From assembly GCA_028819495.1 (NCBI GenBank), contig JAPPLI010000165.1, forward strand, positions 1 to 45,881: a stretch of DNA of 45,881 nucleotides, written 5' to 3'. Positions 1-8,345 of the stretch are shown one piece after another. Positions within the stretch are counted from its first letter, which is position 1; the number at the start of each line of letters is the position of its first letter. The stretch is from Gammaproteobacteria bacterium (lineage in GTDB: Bacteria > Pseudomonadota > Gammaproteobacteria > Eutrophobiales > Eutrophobiaceae). The position numbers were made by a program, and so were the translations under genes. The notes below the pieces were generated by a model that did not search any database, was not told the DNA's origin, and saw only the letters and a list, made by a program, of their open reading frames with translations.

Positions 1-502
1 CCGTGGAAAAAGGATGTGAATGTTCAGTGGTAACCCTGCTCTCCGTCGCCATGCGCGTGTGCCCCAAAGCGTGGGTGCCCCGCATAGCGGAGACCCCGAA
101 ACGGTCTACCACATCAGACGGCAGGCCTTTTTCCTTGTAGATCTCCATACTGGCGCCGGTGCTGTTGACATACAGTTCCGGGTGTTCCCCGGAAACCCAT
201 TCCCGGAACCGGCTTGCCGGTGCATCAATGGTCACGACGGCATGGTTTTCCACAGGCTTCAGGCTGCCGGAGCCCTGGAAAACCCGGGAAACCTCGTCAT
301 CCATCGCCTGCCAGTCGAACTCACCCTCCCTGCTGAGCAGGGTGATCTTGGTCATAGACCCGGGCGCGCGATCACGGTAAACGGCGACGCCGGTACTGTC
401 GGGACCCCGTTCCGTCATCTCGATGAGCATGCCCGCCAGCAACTCGCCCAGACGCTCTTCTATGACCGGTGATTTACTGAATAAACCGACTATTCCGCAC
501 AT
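1..502 (-). CDS. Class II glutamine amidotransferase, GlxB/glutamate-synthase-like (partial)
   Basis: On the minus strand an ATG at 502 opens a frame with no stop to the window edge, so the C-terminal part lies outside. The protein begins MCGIVGLFS, the N-terminal-nucleophile signature of class II glutamine amidotransferases, in which Cys2 becomes the catalytic residue after Met removal. Further in are ERGPDSTG (residues about 34-41) and GTHALGHTRMATES with a following HPF, the usual glutamine-binding segments. About 167 residues are visible. The insert between the two halves of the fold fits the GlxB/MgsA-type amidotransferase subunits that act with glutamate-synthase-like partners in N-methylglutamate-type pathways. 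PurF, GlmS and AsnB start in the same way, so the subfamily is an inference. It lies downstream of metK on the same strand, 161 nt away. No strong ribosome binding site precedes it. Confidence 0.8.
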   Translation of the reverse strand, partial: MCGIVGLFSKSPVIEERLGELLAGMLIEMTERGPDSTGVAVYRDRAPGSMTKITLLSREGEFDWQAMDDEVSRVFQGSGSLKPVENHAVVTIDAPASRFREWVSGEHPELYVNSTGASMEIYKEKGLPSDVVDRFGVSAMRGTHALGHTRMATESRVTTEHSHPFST

Positions 503-611
503 AAGCCCTGTAATGTAGGATGAGACTGCGCCAATATTCGTATGCCTCAATAACCGGATAAGAATATTATCAAACTTCCGGGAAAAAAGCGGTCACGGGC
601 ACTTTCAGTAC

Positions 612-638
612 CCTGGCGATACATCGTTGTATCGCAGG
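612..638 (-). terminator. Hairpin downstream of metK
   Basis: GCGATACA (616-623) and TGTATCGC (628-635) form a perfect 8-bp stem with a 4-nt loop, and the flanking CCTG/CAGG extends it with one bulge. It starts about 26 nt after the metK stop. There is no clear U-run on the minus strand, so it could be a weak or factor-dependent terminator, or a processing hairpin in the metK-amidotransferase transcript. Confidence 0.4.
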
Positions 639-663
639 CAACCCTGACTTGATCAGAGTTTCC

Positions 664-1830
664 TTAAGCTGCCACAGCACTTTTCAGTGCATCTACCCTG
701 TCAGCCTGTTCCCATGGTAACTCAATATCATAACGGCCAAAATGACCGTAAGCTGCGGTACTGGTATAAATCGGCCGTAACAGGTCCAGCATGTCTATAA
801 TCCCCTTGGGCCGCAGGTCAAAGACCTGTCTGACCAAGGCGGTAAGGGTCTCTTCACCCAGGATACCAGTGCCATAGGTGTTAATTGAAATTGACGTGGG
901 TTCTGCCACGCCTATGGCGTAGGATAACTGTACTTCGCATTTTGACGCCAGGCCTGCTGCTACGATATTCTTGGCCACATAGCGTGCGGCATAAGCCGCT
1001 GAACGGTCGACTTTGGATGGATCCTTCCCCGAGAACGCGCCCCCACCATGGCGCGCCATGCCTCCATAGGTATCTACGATGATTTTCCTGCCTGTCAAAC
1101 CGCAATCCCCCATGGGGCCACCAATCACAAACCGGCCTGTAGGGTTGATGTGGTACCGGGTATCTTTACTCAACCATTTTGCGGGTAACACCGGTTTGAT
1201 AATTTCATCCATGACGGCTTCTCGTAAACCGGATATTTCGATGTCCGGACTGTGTTGTGTGGACAGGACTACTGCATCAATGCCGCTTGCCACACCGTTT
1301 TCATAGCGAAATGTGACCTGGCTTTTTGCGTCGGGTCGCAACCAGGACAAAGCGCCTTTCTTTCTGACTTCCGCCTGGCGCCTGACAAGACGATGTGCGT
1401 AATCAATTGGAGCCGGCATCAATGTATCGGTTTCGTCGCAAGCGTAGCCAAACATCAGCCCCTGGTCGCCGGCGCCCTGATCCCTGTCGTCGCCTTCACC
1501 TTCATTCACTCCCTGTGCAATATCCGGAGATTGCTTATCGATGGACACCATCACCGCACAGGACTCCCAGTCAAACCCCAATTCAGAACTGTTATAGCCA
1601 ATCTCGCGGATTGTCTGCCTGGCGATATCCGCCTTATCTACATTACTGTGGGTGGTTATCTCGCCTGCTATTATTACCATTCCGGTGGTGATCATGGTTT
1701 CACAGGCAACTCTGGCTGCCGTATCATTAGTCAATATGGCATCAAGAACAGCATCAGATATCTGATCTGCCATCTTGTCCGGATGGCCTTCGGATACGGA
1801 TTCCGAAGTAAACAGATAATTATTTTCCAT
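664..1830 (-). CDS. metK: S-adenosylmethionine synthetase
   Basis: The 388-residue product has the full length of bacterial MetK (ATP + L-methionine to S-adenosylmethionine, cytosolic homotetramer). It shows the GHPDK motif near the N-terminus (residues 15-19), the first PROSITE-type signature GAGDQG (119-124) and the P-loop-like second signature GGGAFSGKD (262-270). The start is fixed by the conserved N-terminus ([14 protein letters not shown]). Only 17 nt separate it from the stop of the upstream TonB receptor gene on the same strand, so it is probably read from the receptor promoter or from one inside that gene. No SAM-riboswitch-sized leader is present. SAM supply fits the methyltransferase gene in this window, although metK is a housekeeping gene. 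Confidence 0.97.
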   Translation of the reverse strand: MENNYLFTSESVSEGHPDKMADQISDAVLDAILTNDTAARVACETMITTGMVIIAGEITTHSNVDKADIARQTIREIGYNSSELGFDWESCAVMVSIDKQSPDIAQGVNEGEGDDRDQGAGDQGLMFGYACDETDTLMPAPIDYAHRLVRRQAEVRKKGALSWLRPDAKSQVTFRYENGVASGIDAVVLSTQHSPDIEISGLREAVMDEIIKPVLPAKWLSKDTRYHINPTGRFVIGGPMGDCGLTGRKIIVDTYGGMARHGGGAFSGKDPSKVDRSAAYAARYVAKNIVAAGLASKCEVQLSYAIGVAEPTSISINTYGTGILGEETLTALVRQVFDLRPKGIIDMLDLLRPIYTSTAAYGHFGRYDIELPWEQADRVDALKSAVAA

Positions 1831-1839
1831 GCTTCAGCT

Positions 1840-1860
1840 TTCTGAACCTACCATTCAGAA
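1840..1860 (-). other. Inverted repeat overlapping TonB receptor stop, just before metK
   Basis: TTCTGAA (1840-1846) and TTCAGAA (1854-1860) form a 7-bp stem with a 7-nt loop. The element contains the receptor stop codon (1848-1850) and lies about 10 nt ahead of the metK ATG, inside the ribosome-binding region. It could couple or dampen metK translation, or be chance. Confidence 0.3.
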
Positions 1861-4055
1861 CCTATTGCCACACCAAATGACCTGGGCATCCCTCTCTTCT
1901 GCATTGGCGCACCTGCAAAAGGCTCATCAAGCTTCTTGTCATAATACTTCTCGTCAAATAAATTCTTGCTCCAAAGGGAGACATAGAACTGTTCGCTGGC
2001 TGGAGAGTACTTGATTTGAGCATTCACGACTTGTCTGGAAGCAGTTCGCTCTTCCGGGAAATTAAAAGCGCGACCTTCCTGCTCATCTTTATAACTGTAG
2101 CCTATCCGAGGTACCAAGGTGGCGCCGCCCGAAAAGGTATGGAAATACTCTATAGAGAAACCAGCAGTTACTTCGGGTGTATTGGAAGCTTTGTTTCCGG
2201 TAAAGTCTTCCAGGGTGATGGAGTTAAAATACTCTGAGTATGTGGCATCGGTGTAGCCAACTGCGCCGGAGATGAGCCACTGATCATCAGGGCGGAAGTT
2301 AAGTTCCACTTCTCCCCCCTTGGTTTCAAGCTCTGCTGCGTTAGTCCTCGCAAAAGCTAAACCACCACTTGGGGTAGAGATTTGCAGATTTGCCTGATAA
2401 TCTTTGACGATGGTATAGAAAGCAGCCGCATTAATCTGAAGCCGCTGATCCAGCAGTGTGAATTTCCCGCCGATCTCGAAACTGTCAACCTTTTCAGGGT
2501 CCACCACTAGCAGTACCCCTATGTCCGACCCGCCAACATTAAACCCACTGCCCTTGAATCCCCTGTCATAACGGAAGTAAAGCATTGTATCGAAGCTATC
2601 GAAGTTGGGGCGGTATTCAACGCCCGCCCGCCAGGTTACCACGTCGTTATTCGTATCACGGTATGCTTTGGGCACATAGTCAAACCCACTGAAGAGGTCG
2701 GTATATTGCCATTCCAATTCCTTGTCAGTTATGCTGAATCTCACGCCGCCTAAAACAGATAATTGCTCCGATATTTCATAATTGGCATGAGCAAAAACTG
2801 CGCCTTCACGTGTACGCTGTCTCCATATCCTGGCATCATCTTCAAGGAAAAACCCTTCATTGGGTTCGTCAATCACGCCATTTCCGTTAAAATCGAGCCC
2901 TATGGTACCTACTCCTCCACCATCGGAAAATGTACTTCTAACATCTTCATAGTAACCAAATACACCCGCTACCCAGATGAATTTGTTCGTCCCCCCGGCA
3001 ATGCGAATTTCCTGGCTGTACTGCTCATAGTCATCTGAATAACCACCAACCCAGGGGTTGAATTGGGCAAATCCACCTGCATTATTCAGGTCAGTTGGTC
3101 CGTGGCCATAATCTTCAATGGACGATGTTTCGCTCTCTTCATAGGCTGTGATAGTAGTTATGTCAACTTTGCCCATGGTAATGTTACCGGTTAGGATTGC
3201 TCCAAAGGCTTCGATATTTTCAGGTGCTTCGTCCAGACGTTGTGACACTTCATCCCAGTCTAATCCTTGAATATCTTCGGAAAAATAATAGTTGACATCG
3301 CCTTCATAGTCGCTGCCGTGAAGATTGAGCACCCACGTGCTGTCATCTCCCGTATATTCAAGAAGGGCGCGTGCTGCATACGACTCAGAATCCATAATGT
3401 CGTTGTCTAAATTCACATTCTCGGCCCAGCCGTCATCTTCCTTGTAAATGCCTGAGACGCGAGCAGCCAGCTTATCGGTTAATGGCACGTTTAAGGCTCC
3501 TTCAAACTCTTTCGCGTTAAAGTTGCCATAGCTTGCCCGTACGTAGCCCCCCAACGTATCTTCCGGCCGTTTGCTATAAAAACTGATGGCGCCGCCTGTG
3601 GTGTTGCGACCAAACAGGATCCCCTGAGGTCCGCGCGCTATTTCTACCCGTTCCAGATCAAAAATTTGCGCCATATGAACGGAACGAGAACCCTCAAATA
3701 CTTCGTCGTGATATACACCGACAGGTTGCTGATCTGTTGAAAGGAATGATTCGGAGGTTCCCAAACCACGAATGGATATTTCCGGTCTGGAAGGAAAGAA
3801 GCTTGCGAAACCTGCATTGGGAAAAACGTAGGTGAGCTCATCAATATCCGATACGCCTGAATCCCGCAATACGTTACCGCTTAGCGCAGTAATGGCCACA
3901 GGGACATCATTTACTGATTGTACCCGGCGCTGCGCGGTCACAAAAACTTCTTCGAGCAGCGGCGCGTCCGCATACACTGTCATTGGTCCAAATATAACCG
4001 TACCTACAACGCAGATTGCAAATGAAAATCTGCTTATTCGTTTATTTTGATTCAT
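1848..4055 (-). CDS. TonB-dependent outer membrane receptor
   Basis: The 735-residue protein has a signal peptide (about residues 1-29, ending near VYADA) and a TonB box-like LLEEVFVTAQRR. The plug domain has the LERVEIARGPQGILFGRNTT segment typical of the large family of VTAxKR-type receptors, and a 22-strand beta-barrel follows to the C-terminal aromatic residue (GSEW). Length and layout are complete. A good ribosome binding site (GGAGGGGG) lies just before the ATG. A Fur-box-like operator at 4115-4133 sits about 60-78 nt upstream, suggesting uptake of an iron complex under iron limitation. The ligand cannot be read from sequence. metK follows after 17 nt, so the two may be co-transcribed. 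Confidence 0.93.
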   Translation of the reverse strand: MNQNKRISRFSFAICVVGTVIFGPMTVYADAPLLEEVFVTAQRRVQSVNDVPVAITALSGNVLRDSGVSDIDELTYVFPNAGFASFFPSRPEISIRGLGTSESFLSTDQQPVGVYHDEVFEGSRSVHMAQIFDLERVEIARGPQGILFGRNTTGGAISFYSKRPEDTLGGYVRASYGNFNAKEFEGALNVPLTDKLAARVSGIYKEDDGWAENVNLDNDIMDSESYAARALLEYTGDDSTWVLNLHGSDYEGDVNYYFSEDIQGLDWDEVSQRLDEAPENIEAFGAILTGNITMGKVDITTITAYEESETSSIEDYGHGPTDLNNAGGFAQFNPWVGGYSDDYEQYSQEIRIAGGTNKFIWVAGVFGYYEDVRSTFSDGGGVGTIGLDFNGNGVIDEPNEGFFLEDDARIWRQRTREGAVFAHANYEISEQLSVLGGVRFSITDKELEWQYTDLFSGFDYVPKAYRDTNNDVVTWRAGVEYRPNFDSFDTMLYFRYDRGFKGSGFNVGGSDIGVLLVVDPEKVDSFEIGGKFTLLDQRLQINAAAFYTIVKDYQANLQISTPSGGLAFARTNAAELETKGGEVELNFRPDDQWLISGAVGYTDATYSEYFNSITLEDFTGNKASNTPEVTAGFSIEYFHTFSGGATLVPRIGYSYKDEQEGRAFNFPEERTASRQVVNAQIKYSPASEQFYVSLWSKNLFDEKYYDKKLDEPFAGAPMQKRGMPRSFGVAIGSEW

Positions 4056-4114
4056 GAATCCCCCTCCTAGAAGCTGTAGCTTATGCTGTCACCGAATTCG
4101 CTTATCCCTGTTTT

Positions 4115-4133
4115 AAAAATGATTATCACTTTA
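4115..4133 (-). promoter_or_regulatory. Fur-box-like iron operator of the TonB receptor
   Basis: On the minus strand the site contains TGATAATCATT (complement of 4118-4128), an exact match to the core of the 19-bp Fur consensus. My hand alignment gives 14 of 19 matches overall. It is in the leader of the receptor gene in an AT-rich stretch suited to a promoter. Confidence 0.65.
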
Positions 4134-4170
4134 AAAACAGCGTGCTCGGTGAGTGCCTAAAACCAGTTTT

Positions 4171-4542
4171 TCAATCACGAATAAAGATATCAGCCACGCA
4201 ACGCCAGCCATTCGGTCCGTTATAAAAGACACAAGTGCTGCGATCCTCGGTAGTAGTGCCATCAGCACCTTTGGCGTGGACAATTGCAAAATCAATCAAG
4301 ACCTTCGATGGTTCGACGATAATGGTCTGGAGCTGCTCAACTCGAACGCTCTTGACCGCGCCACAAAGTCCTCCCAATATGTCCTTCACGACCGGGCCTT
4401 GAGAAAGTGGTAGCCCGGTTCCAACGAAGGTAACGTCCGGGGAATAAAATTCAGCAAGCAATCGGTCAACGTCATTCCCGGCAACTGTCTCTTCAAATAT
4501 CTTGTATAAATTTGCAATGTCGTCGGATTTGTGTGTCTTCAT
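4171..4542 (-). CDS. SnoaL/DUF4440-like protein of the NTF2 superfamily
   Basis: The 123-residue protein has the compact alpha+beta cone pattern of the NTF2-like superfamily. An N-terminal helix (DDIANLYKIFEETVAGNDVD) leads into YSPDVTFVGTG and VKDILGGL, then the alternating strands VEQLQTIIVEPSKVLIDFAIV and STCVFYNGPNGWRCVADIF, which resemble SnoaL/DUF4440 members. Family members include small isomerases, dehydratases and accessory proteins, and no catalytic residue set is clear. It has no signal peptide. It stands alone between the TonB receptor (same strand, downstream) and a long 361-nt intergenic region. A role in the neighbouring catabolic cluster is possible but unproven. Confidence 0.7.
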   Translation of the reverse strand: MKTHKSDDIANLYKIFEETVAGNDVDRLLAEFYSPDVTFVGTGLPLSQGPVVKDILGGLCGAVKSVRVEQLQTIIVEPSKVLIDFAIVHAKGADGTTTEDRSTCVFYNGPNGWRCVADIFIRD

Positions 4543-4704
4543 GGCTAACCCGATTGGCGTTAAAATATTGTCTGGATTAAAACGTCACATCGCTAATGAC
4601 CCAAACCACTATGTAAGACAGAACGTCGACCCGTTAGCTCACGGGCCACGCATCTGAGATTTCTTATCAACTGAATTGATTTTAGTACGGCGGACAATAT
4701 TGGT

Positions 4705-4726
4705 ATGTAACCACATATTGTTACAT
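4705..4726. promoter_or_regulatory. Dyad ATGTAAC-N8-GTTACAT, operator candidate
   Basis: A perfect 7-bp inverted repeat with an 8-bp AT-rich spacer, 22 bp in total, is the shape expected for a dimeric regulator. The bound protein is unknown; the LuxR-type regulator encoded at 10715-11530 is one candidate. Confidence 0.4.
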
Positions 4727-4748
4727 GCGGGGATCAAGTCGTTTCAAG

Positions 4749-4772
4749 TGCGTTACCGGGATCGGTAACGCA
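4749..4772. promoter_or_regulatory. Dyad TGCGTTACC-N6-GGTAACGCA
   Basis: A perfect 9-bp inverted repeat with a 6-nt centre. It shares the GTTAC element with the dyad 23 bp to the left but in the opposite arrangement. It could be an operator, or an RNA hairpin about 130 nt behind the amine-oxidase gene; no U-run follows, so an intrinsic terminator is less likely. Confidence 0.4.
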
Positions 4773-4903
4773 AATGCAGGGATCCGTTTGGAGTGGGATC
4801 TGTGTCAGCCGCGGACTTCGCCGTTATCCGGCAAACGCCGCCAGATCAATTCGGCTGTTCTGGCTTCGCTGGTAGCTTCCTCCAATCGGGCGCTGTTGGG
4901 AAT

Positions 4904-6370
4904 TTAAACGGAGTTGTCCTCGGTCTTCTTTCCGGCGTTGAACGTATTGTGAACATCCCGGGCTACCCGGACGCCCGACTCGATAGCACCTTCCATAAAC
5001 CCCCTGAACGCGGTTGCGCTGTCACCGCTCGCAAAATATATATTGCCCTCAGGTTCACGCAGGGCTTCATAATACTTGCTCAGAACACCAGGGCCGAATC
5101 CACACCAGGTGCCTTGTGAAAAAGGATCCAGATCCCATCTGTATGAAACTGTCTCCATTACTTCAATATCCGGCATCCACTGGCGAATGACCTCCTGAAC
5201 CGCCTCCGGGTCTCCTCCATCAAAAAGACTCGCATCCGGTCCGTAGCCATCGACTATCACGCTGTCTTCCAGAATGTCCGTTGTCAGCAACAGGTGCAGC
5301 GGCATGTGACTGGGCGCGACAGCCAGTATCGGCGGCATTTTGCCTTTCAGGCGTGCGTTAATATGGGCGCCTTGCCCTCCTGCCATTTTTCCCTTTGAGA
5401 CCGTCAACTTTTCAGGACTCAGGGGTGGCGTGAAGTCGATATTATGGTATGTATTGACAGGGGCCGCCAGCACGACGGCAGAGGCCTTGAACGTTTCGCC
5501 ACCTTCGATTGTCACTGTTACGCCTGTGCCGGATTGTTCAATGGAGGAGACGGGCGACTGCAAGCGGTACTCAAACCCGCCATCTTCAACGATCTTCTCC
5601 ACCAGGTGACTCGTCCCTTTCTTCAAACGGTAACTGGCGCCTTCCAGTGATGCCTGAACTCCGCCAAAAGCAGCAGTCAGGGCAAGTGACGGGACAAGCC
5701 CGACATCAGCCGCGGCACGCGCCAATGGCACTGAAGCCCAGTTGTCTGCGAAATCGCGCTCCTGTTGGGTAGGTAATGTCTTGACCCGGTCCATGACTGA
5801 AAACCTGTCGAGTTTCTCCACTGCTTCCCTGTTCGTCAAGGGAGCATAGGGATACGGAAACACCGTCCCGACATCCTCGAAGAATTTGAATATCGGCGGC
5901 ACGAAAATCTCATAGAACTCCTCGGCCGGGGCGTTCATTGCCTTGCCGTCAGTGATCCAGTAACACCGCTCCGGCGCCAATACCCCGACTATGGGTTCAA
6001 TTTCGAGCCCATAGCGCATTACCTCAGCCCACATGAAGGGTTCTTTCCAGGACAACATCAGTGCGCCGACCTCGTAAATCTTCCCGGCAAATTCAGAAGT
6101 AAAGGCGCGGCCGCCAAGCCGTCCCTGGGCTTCGAGCAATGTGACATTGTAATCCCTGTGAGCCAGGTCTCGCGCGCAGACGCAGCCTGCGAAGCCTCCC
6201 CCGATGACAATGACATCCAGATTTTCAGCATCCTTCCTGGTCGTGCAACCCTGCATCGCGGACCCCGCAGCGACAACGCCACCAATGGCCGCCATGCCGC
6301 CTAACACATCTCTTCGGCTTACCCCTTCCCAGCTACCCTGCGTTCCTGATTCTTTTTTTGGTCTGGTCAT
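4904..6370 (-). CDS. Tat-exported FAD-dependent amine oxidase/dehydrogenase
   Basis: The 488-residue flavoprotein belongs to the monoamine-oxidase superfamily. It starts with a twin-arginine signal (SRRDVLGG, residues 18-25) followed by a hydrophobic stretch and a lipobox-like AMQGC (Cys42), so it is probably exported folded and perhaps lipid-anchored. The Rossmann motif VIVIGGGFAG (53-62), Glu80 at the end of the second strand and GRLGGR (83-88) bind FAD. The C-terminal IYFASGDSATAFRGFMEGA segment is the second flavin-binding region. It should oxidise an amine in the periplasm. A lipoprotein cytochrome c is encoded nearby (7782-8261), which suggests cytochrome rather than O2 as electron acceptor, as for the nicotine-degrading NicA2/CycN pair. 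A strong ribosome binding site (GGAGGGTGA) precedes the ATG. Confidence 0.9.
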   Translation of the reverse strand: MTRPKKESGTQGSWEGVSRRDVLGGMAAIGGVVAAGSAMQGCTTRKDAENLDVIVIGGGFAGCVCARDLAHRDYNVTLLEAQGRLGGRAFTSEFAGKIYEVGALMLSWKEPFMWAEVMRYGLEIEPIVGVLAPERCYWITDGKAMNAPAEEFYEIFVPPIFKFFEDVGTVFPYPYAPLTNREAVEKLDRFSVMDRVKTLPTQQERDFADNWASVPLARAAADVGLVPSLALTAAFGGVQASLEGASYRLKKGTSHLVEKIVEDGGFEYRLQSPVSSIEQSGTGVTVTIEGGETFKASAVVLAAPVNTYHNIDFTPPLSPEKLTVSKGKMAGGQGAHINARLKGKMPPILAVAPSHMPLHLLLTTDILEDSVIVDGYGPDASLFDGGDPEAVQEVIRQWMPDIEVMETVSYRWDLDPFSQGTWCGFGPGVLSKYYEALREPEGNIYFASGDSATAFRGFMEGAIESGVRVARDVHNTFNAGKKTEDNSV

Positions 6371-6389
6371 GATTCACCCTCCTGAATAT

Positions 6390-6412
6390 TCCGAACCCGG
6401 GCCGGGTTCGGA
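6390..6412. promoter_or_regulatory. Perfect 11-bp palindrome in the divergent amine oxidase/MFS region
   Basis: TCCGAACCCGG (6390-6400) and CCGGGTTCGGA (6402-6412) flank a single G. It lies 20-42 nt upstream of the amine-oxidase ATG, so in the mRNA it would be a very stable leader hairpin just ahead of the ribosome binding site, and in DNA a strong operator candidate. Confidence 0.5.
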
Positions 6413-6591
6413 CACCGTGGCGTCTCGTCAGCAAATACTTCTGCCTGGGCAATATTAAGCATCATAGCATATGGCTTGAGGCTCCCCGGCAAATCGAAGC
6501 GTCGTGTAACATTCGGGTGTGACAGACGGGAATGAGTCAGTGAGATAGGCTATGATGCTGTTTTACTGCCAACCTGAGACAAGATTCGTTT

Positions 6592-7764
6592 ATGGCGTCA
6601 TACACACTTCAGGGCAGGATTCTTGCCGCCAGTGCAGCGGCCTATTGTATTGCCAATATTGCCTGGTGGCTGCAGCCTCCGCTCATACACGAGGTAATCA
6701 TCCGGTATGGCGCGGGAGAAGCCGCGGCAGGCCTGGTTGCGTCGGCTGAGATGACCGTGATCGCCTTGAGCGCCGCCCTGTTCGGCAAACTGCTGGGCAG
6801 GCTGTCGTTGCGCCGGATTGCATCGATTGGTGTTGCCGTTTCACTTTCCGGCGCGGCCTGGTCCATTACGATTCAGGATTATGATTTACTTTTGACTTCG
6901 CGCCTCATTACCGGTTTCGGCGAGGGGGCCATGCTTGCTGCCGCGAGCGCTTCACTGGCGAACTTCAGGGATCCCGACAGGGCCTACGGCATCATTAACA
7001 TCACCGCCATCCTGTTTTGTTCCGCGGCCGTTTTTTCCCTTCCCGTAACGGCGGGATATTTCAATCTGCAATACAATGTTTTTCCGACGATATTTGCAGG
7101 CATAGCCGTTTTGTCGTTACTTATACCCATGCTGCCGGGGAGTCCGGCCCGCGGTCAACTGCGCTCATCCGGCACCACCTCCCCCGCCCACGGGATCCTC
7201 TCCCCGAAACTCCTGATCCTGGTGGCTGCAGTATTTGTTGTATCCCTTGGGGCAGGCGCCATGTGGTCTTTCTATTACCTGTTGGGTGATATGGCGGGCC
7301 TGAGTGAAGAACAGGTTCACAACGCGGTAGGGACGGCGGCACTGGTTTCAGTATTCGGCGCTCTGCTGGCAACATTGGTCGGCGCCAGGTATGGACGCTT
7401 ACTTCCCGTTACTCTTGGCATCATAGTCCTGATTGTAGCGATCAATGCCATGTCTCATTGGCATCACCCGCTTGCATTTCGCTTGGGAGCCGCCCTGAAC
7501 GTAGTGGGCATGTACTTCCTTGTGCCCTATTTCCTTGGCTACGCGGCGGATCAGGACCCGTCAGGACGTGATGCGGCAGTCACTGCCGGCGCTTTCCTGT
7601 TAACCGGCGCGGTCGGCCCATATTTTGGCGGGTATATTATCGAGAACTTTGGCGCCGGTTCGATGGGCTGGATTGTATTGGTTGCCAATACGTCCGCATG
7701 GTATTTATTCCTTATCGTGAACCGGTCGCTGAAACAGAATGCTCCCGGCCCGGCACACCCTTGA
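6592..7764 (+). CDS. MFS transporter
   Basis: The 390-residue integral membrane protein has about 12 hydrophobic segments and Major Facilitator features. The first-half loop has GKLLGRLSLRRIASIG, a variant of the GxLaDrxGrkxxl motif between TM2 and TM3, and SRLITGFGEGAML resembles the TM4 motif. A glycine-rich second half (TAGAFLLTGAVGPYFGGYIIENFGAG) mirrors the first. It most likely moves the small-molecule substrate or product of the surrounding catabolic genes across the inner membrane. It is divergent from the amine oxidase and is followed, with overlap or a short gap, by a cytochrome c gene. The ribosome binding site is weak. The substrate cannot be assigned. Confidence 0.85.
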   Translation: MASYTLQGRILAASAAAYCIANIAWWLQPPLIHEVIIRYGAGEAAAGLVASAEMTVIALSAALFGKLLGRLSLRRIASIGVAVSLSGAAWSITIQDYDLLLTSRLITGFGEGAMLAAASASLANFRDPDRAYGIINITAILFCSAAVFSLPVTAGYFNLQYNVFPTIFAGIAVLSLLIPMLPGSPARGQLRSSGTTSPAHGILSPKLLILVAAVFVVSLGAGAMWSFYYLLGDMAGLSEEQVHNAVGTAALVSVFGALLATLVGARYGRLLPVTLGIIVLIVAINAMSHWHHPLAFRLGAALNVVGMYFLVPYFLGYAADQDPSGRDAAVTAGAFLLTGAVGPYFGGYIIENFGAGSMGWIVLVANTSAWYLFLIVNRSLKQNAPGPAHP

Positions 7765-7781
7765 ACAGGCATAAGCAGATA

Positions 7782-8261
7782 TTGATACAGGCTTCTTCTG
7801 TTATTGAGAAACTGGTAAGGAGGAAAACCAGGCTATGCAGCGTGCTGGTCCTGGGGGCCTGTTGCCTGTCAGGGTGCAACGGCGGCGATACGCCCGGTTC
7901 AGTGCGCAGCGAGGGGGACAGGCATGCGATCGGTACACAGGCAACCGGCATCGCAATCAACAGTGAGGGCGAAAAACTTTTCAGGCTTCGTTGCGGCGCC
8001 TGCCACTCAATTGACCCGGACCGACCCTCTGTCATAGGTCCCCACCTGGCAGGAATATTCGGCAGACCAGCCGGTTCCGTTGCAGGTTTTGCGTATTCCG
8101 AAGCGATGCGGTCTTACGGCAAAAAATGGACTCCGGAAAATATGGACGAGTTTCTGGAAAACTCGGGCGAACTGGTGCCGGGCAACCGCATGGCGTTTGT
8201 CGGGTTGAGTAACGCGGAACAACGAAAATTAATCATCGAGTATCTGAAGATATTCAGGTGA
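7782..8261 (+). CDS. Lipoprotein cytochrome c, class I
   Basis: The frame contains a single haem-binding CGACH motif and a conserved class I cytochrome pattern downstream (IGPHLAGIFGR, FAYSEAMRSYGKKW, and GNRMAFVG supplying the axial Met), as in soluble cytochrome c2/c550. An LSGC lipobox after VLVLGACC implies a lipid-anchored periplasmic protein. The start is uncertain. The frame is open from 7698, inside the MFS gene; TTG at 7782 gives a basic n-region (KLVRRKTR) before the hydrophobic core, and TTG at 7761 overlapping the MFS stop is the alternative. I chose 7782. Its place between MFS and dioxygenase genes, near the amine oxidase, suggests it accepts electrons from the exported flavoenzyme. 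Confidence 0.85.
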   Translation: MIQASSVIEKLVRRKTRLCSVLVLGACCLSGCNGGDTPGSVRSEGDRHAIGTQATGIAINSEGEKLFRLRCGACHSIDPDRPSVIGPHLAGIFGRPAGSVAGFAYSEAMRSYGKKWTPENMDEFLENSGELVPGNRMAFVGLSNAEQRKLIIEYLKIFR

Positions 8262-8345
8262 TCCAATTCGCTTCCAGGGTGTGTTGGTTTCGATAAGAAC
8301 TGCCGGCAAACGACAAAACCTTTGAAAGTAGAAAAGAAGAATCAA

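Larger units (their letters stand above)
4543..4903. other. Intergenic region with two dyads
   Basis: This 361-nt stretch between the NTF2-like gene start and the amine-oxidase gene end holds no convincing ORF. It contains two separate perfect dyads with GTAAC/GTTAC half-sites (4705-4726 and 4749-4772), annotated separately. The promoter of the NTF2-like gene should lie in its left part. Confidence 0.6.

Noticed and set aside
20-472. 150-codon plus-strand frame at the left edge
   Set aside because: It is the shadow of the minus-strand glutamine amidotransferase whose MCGIVG start is unmistakable.
1252-1845. 197-codon plus-strand frame
   Set aside because: Antisense to metK, which is complete.
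1831-1860. SAM riboswitch before metK
   Set aside because: Only 17 nt separate the receptor stop from the metK start, too short for any known SAM-sensing aptamer.
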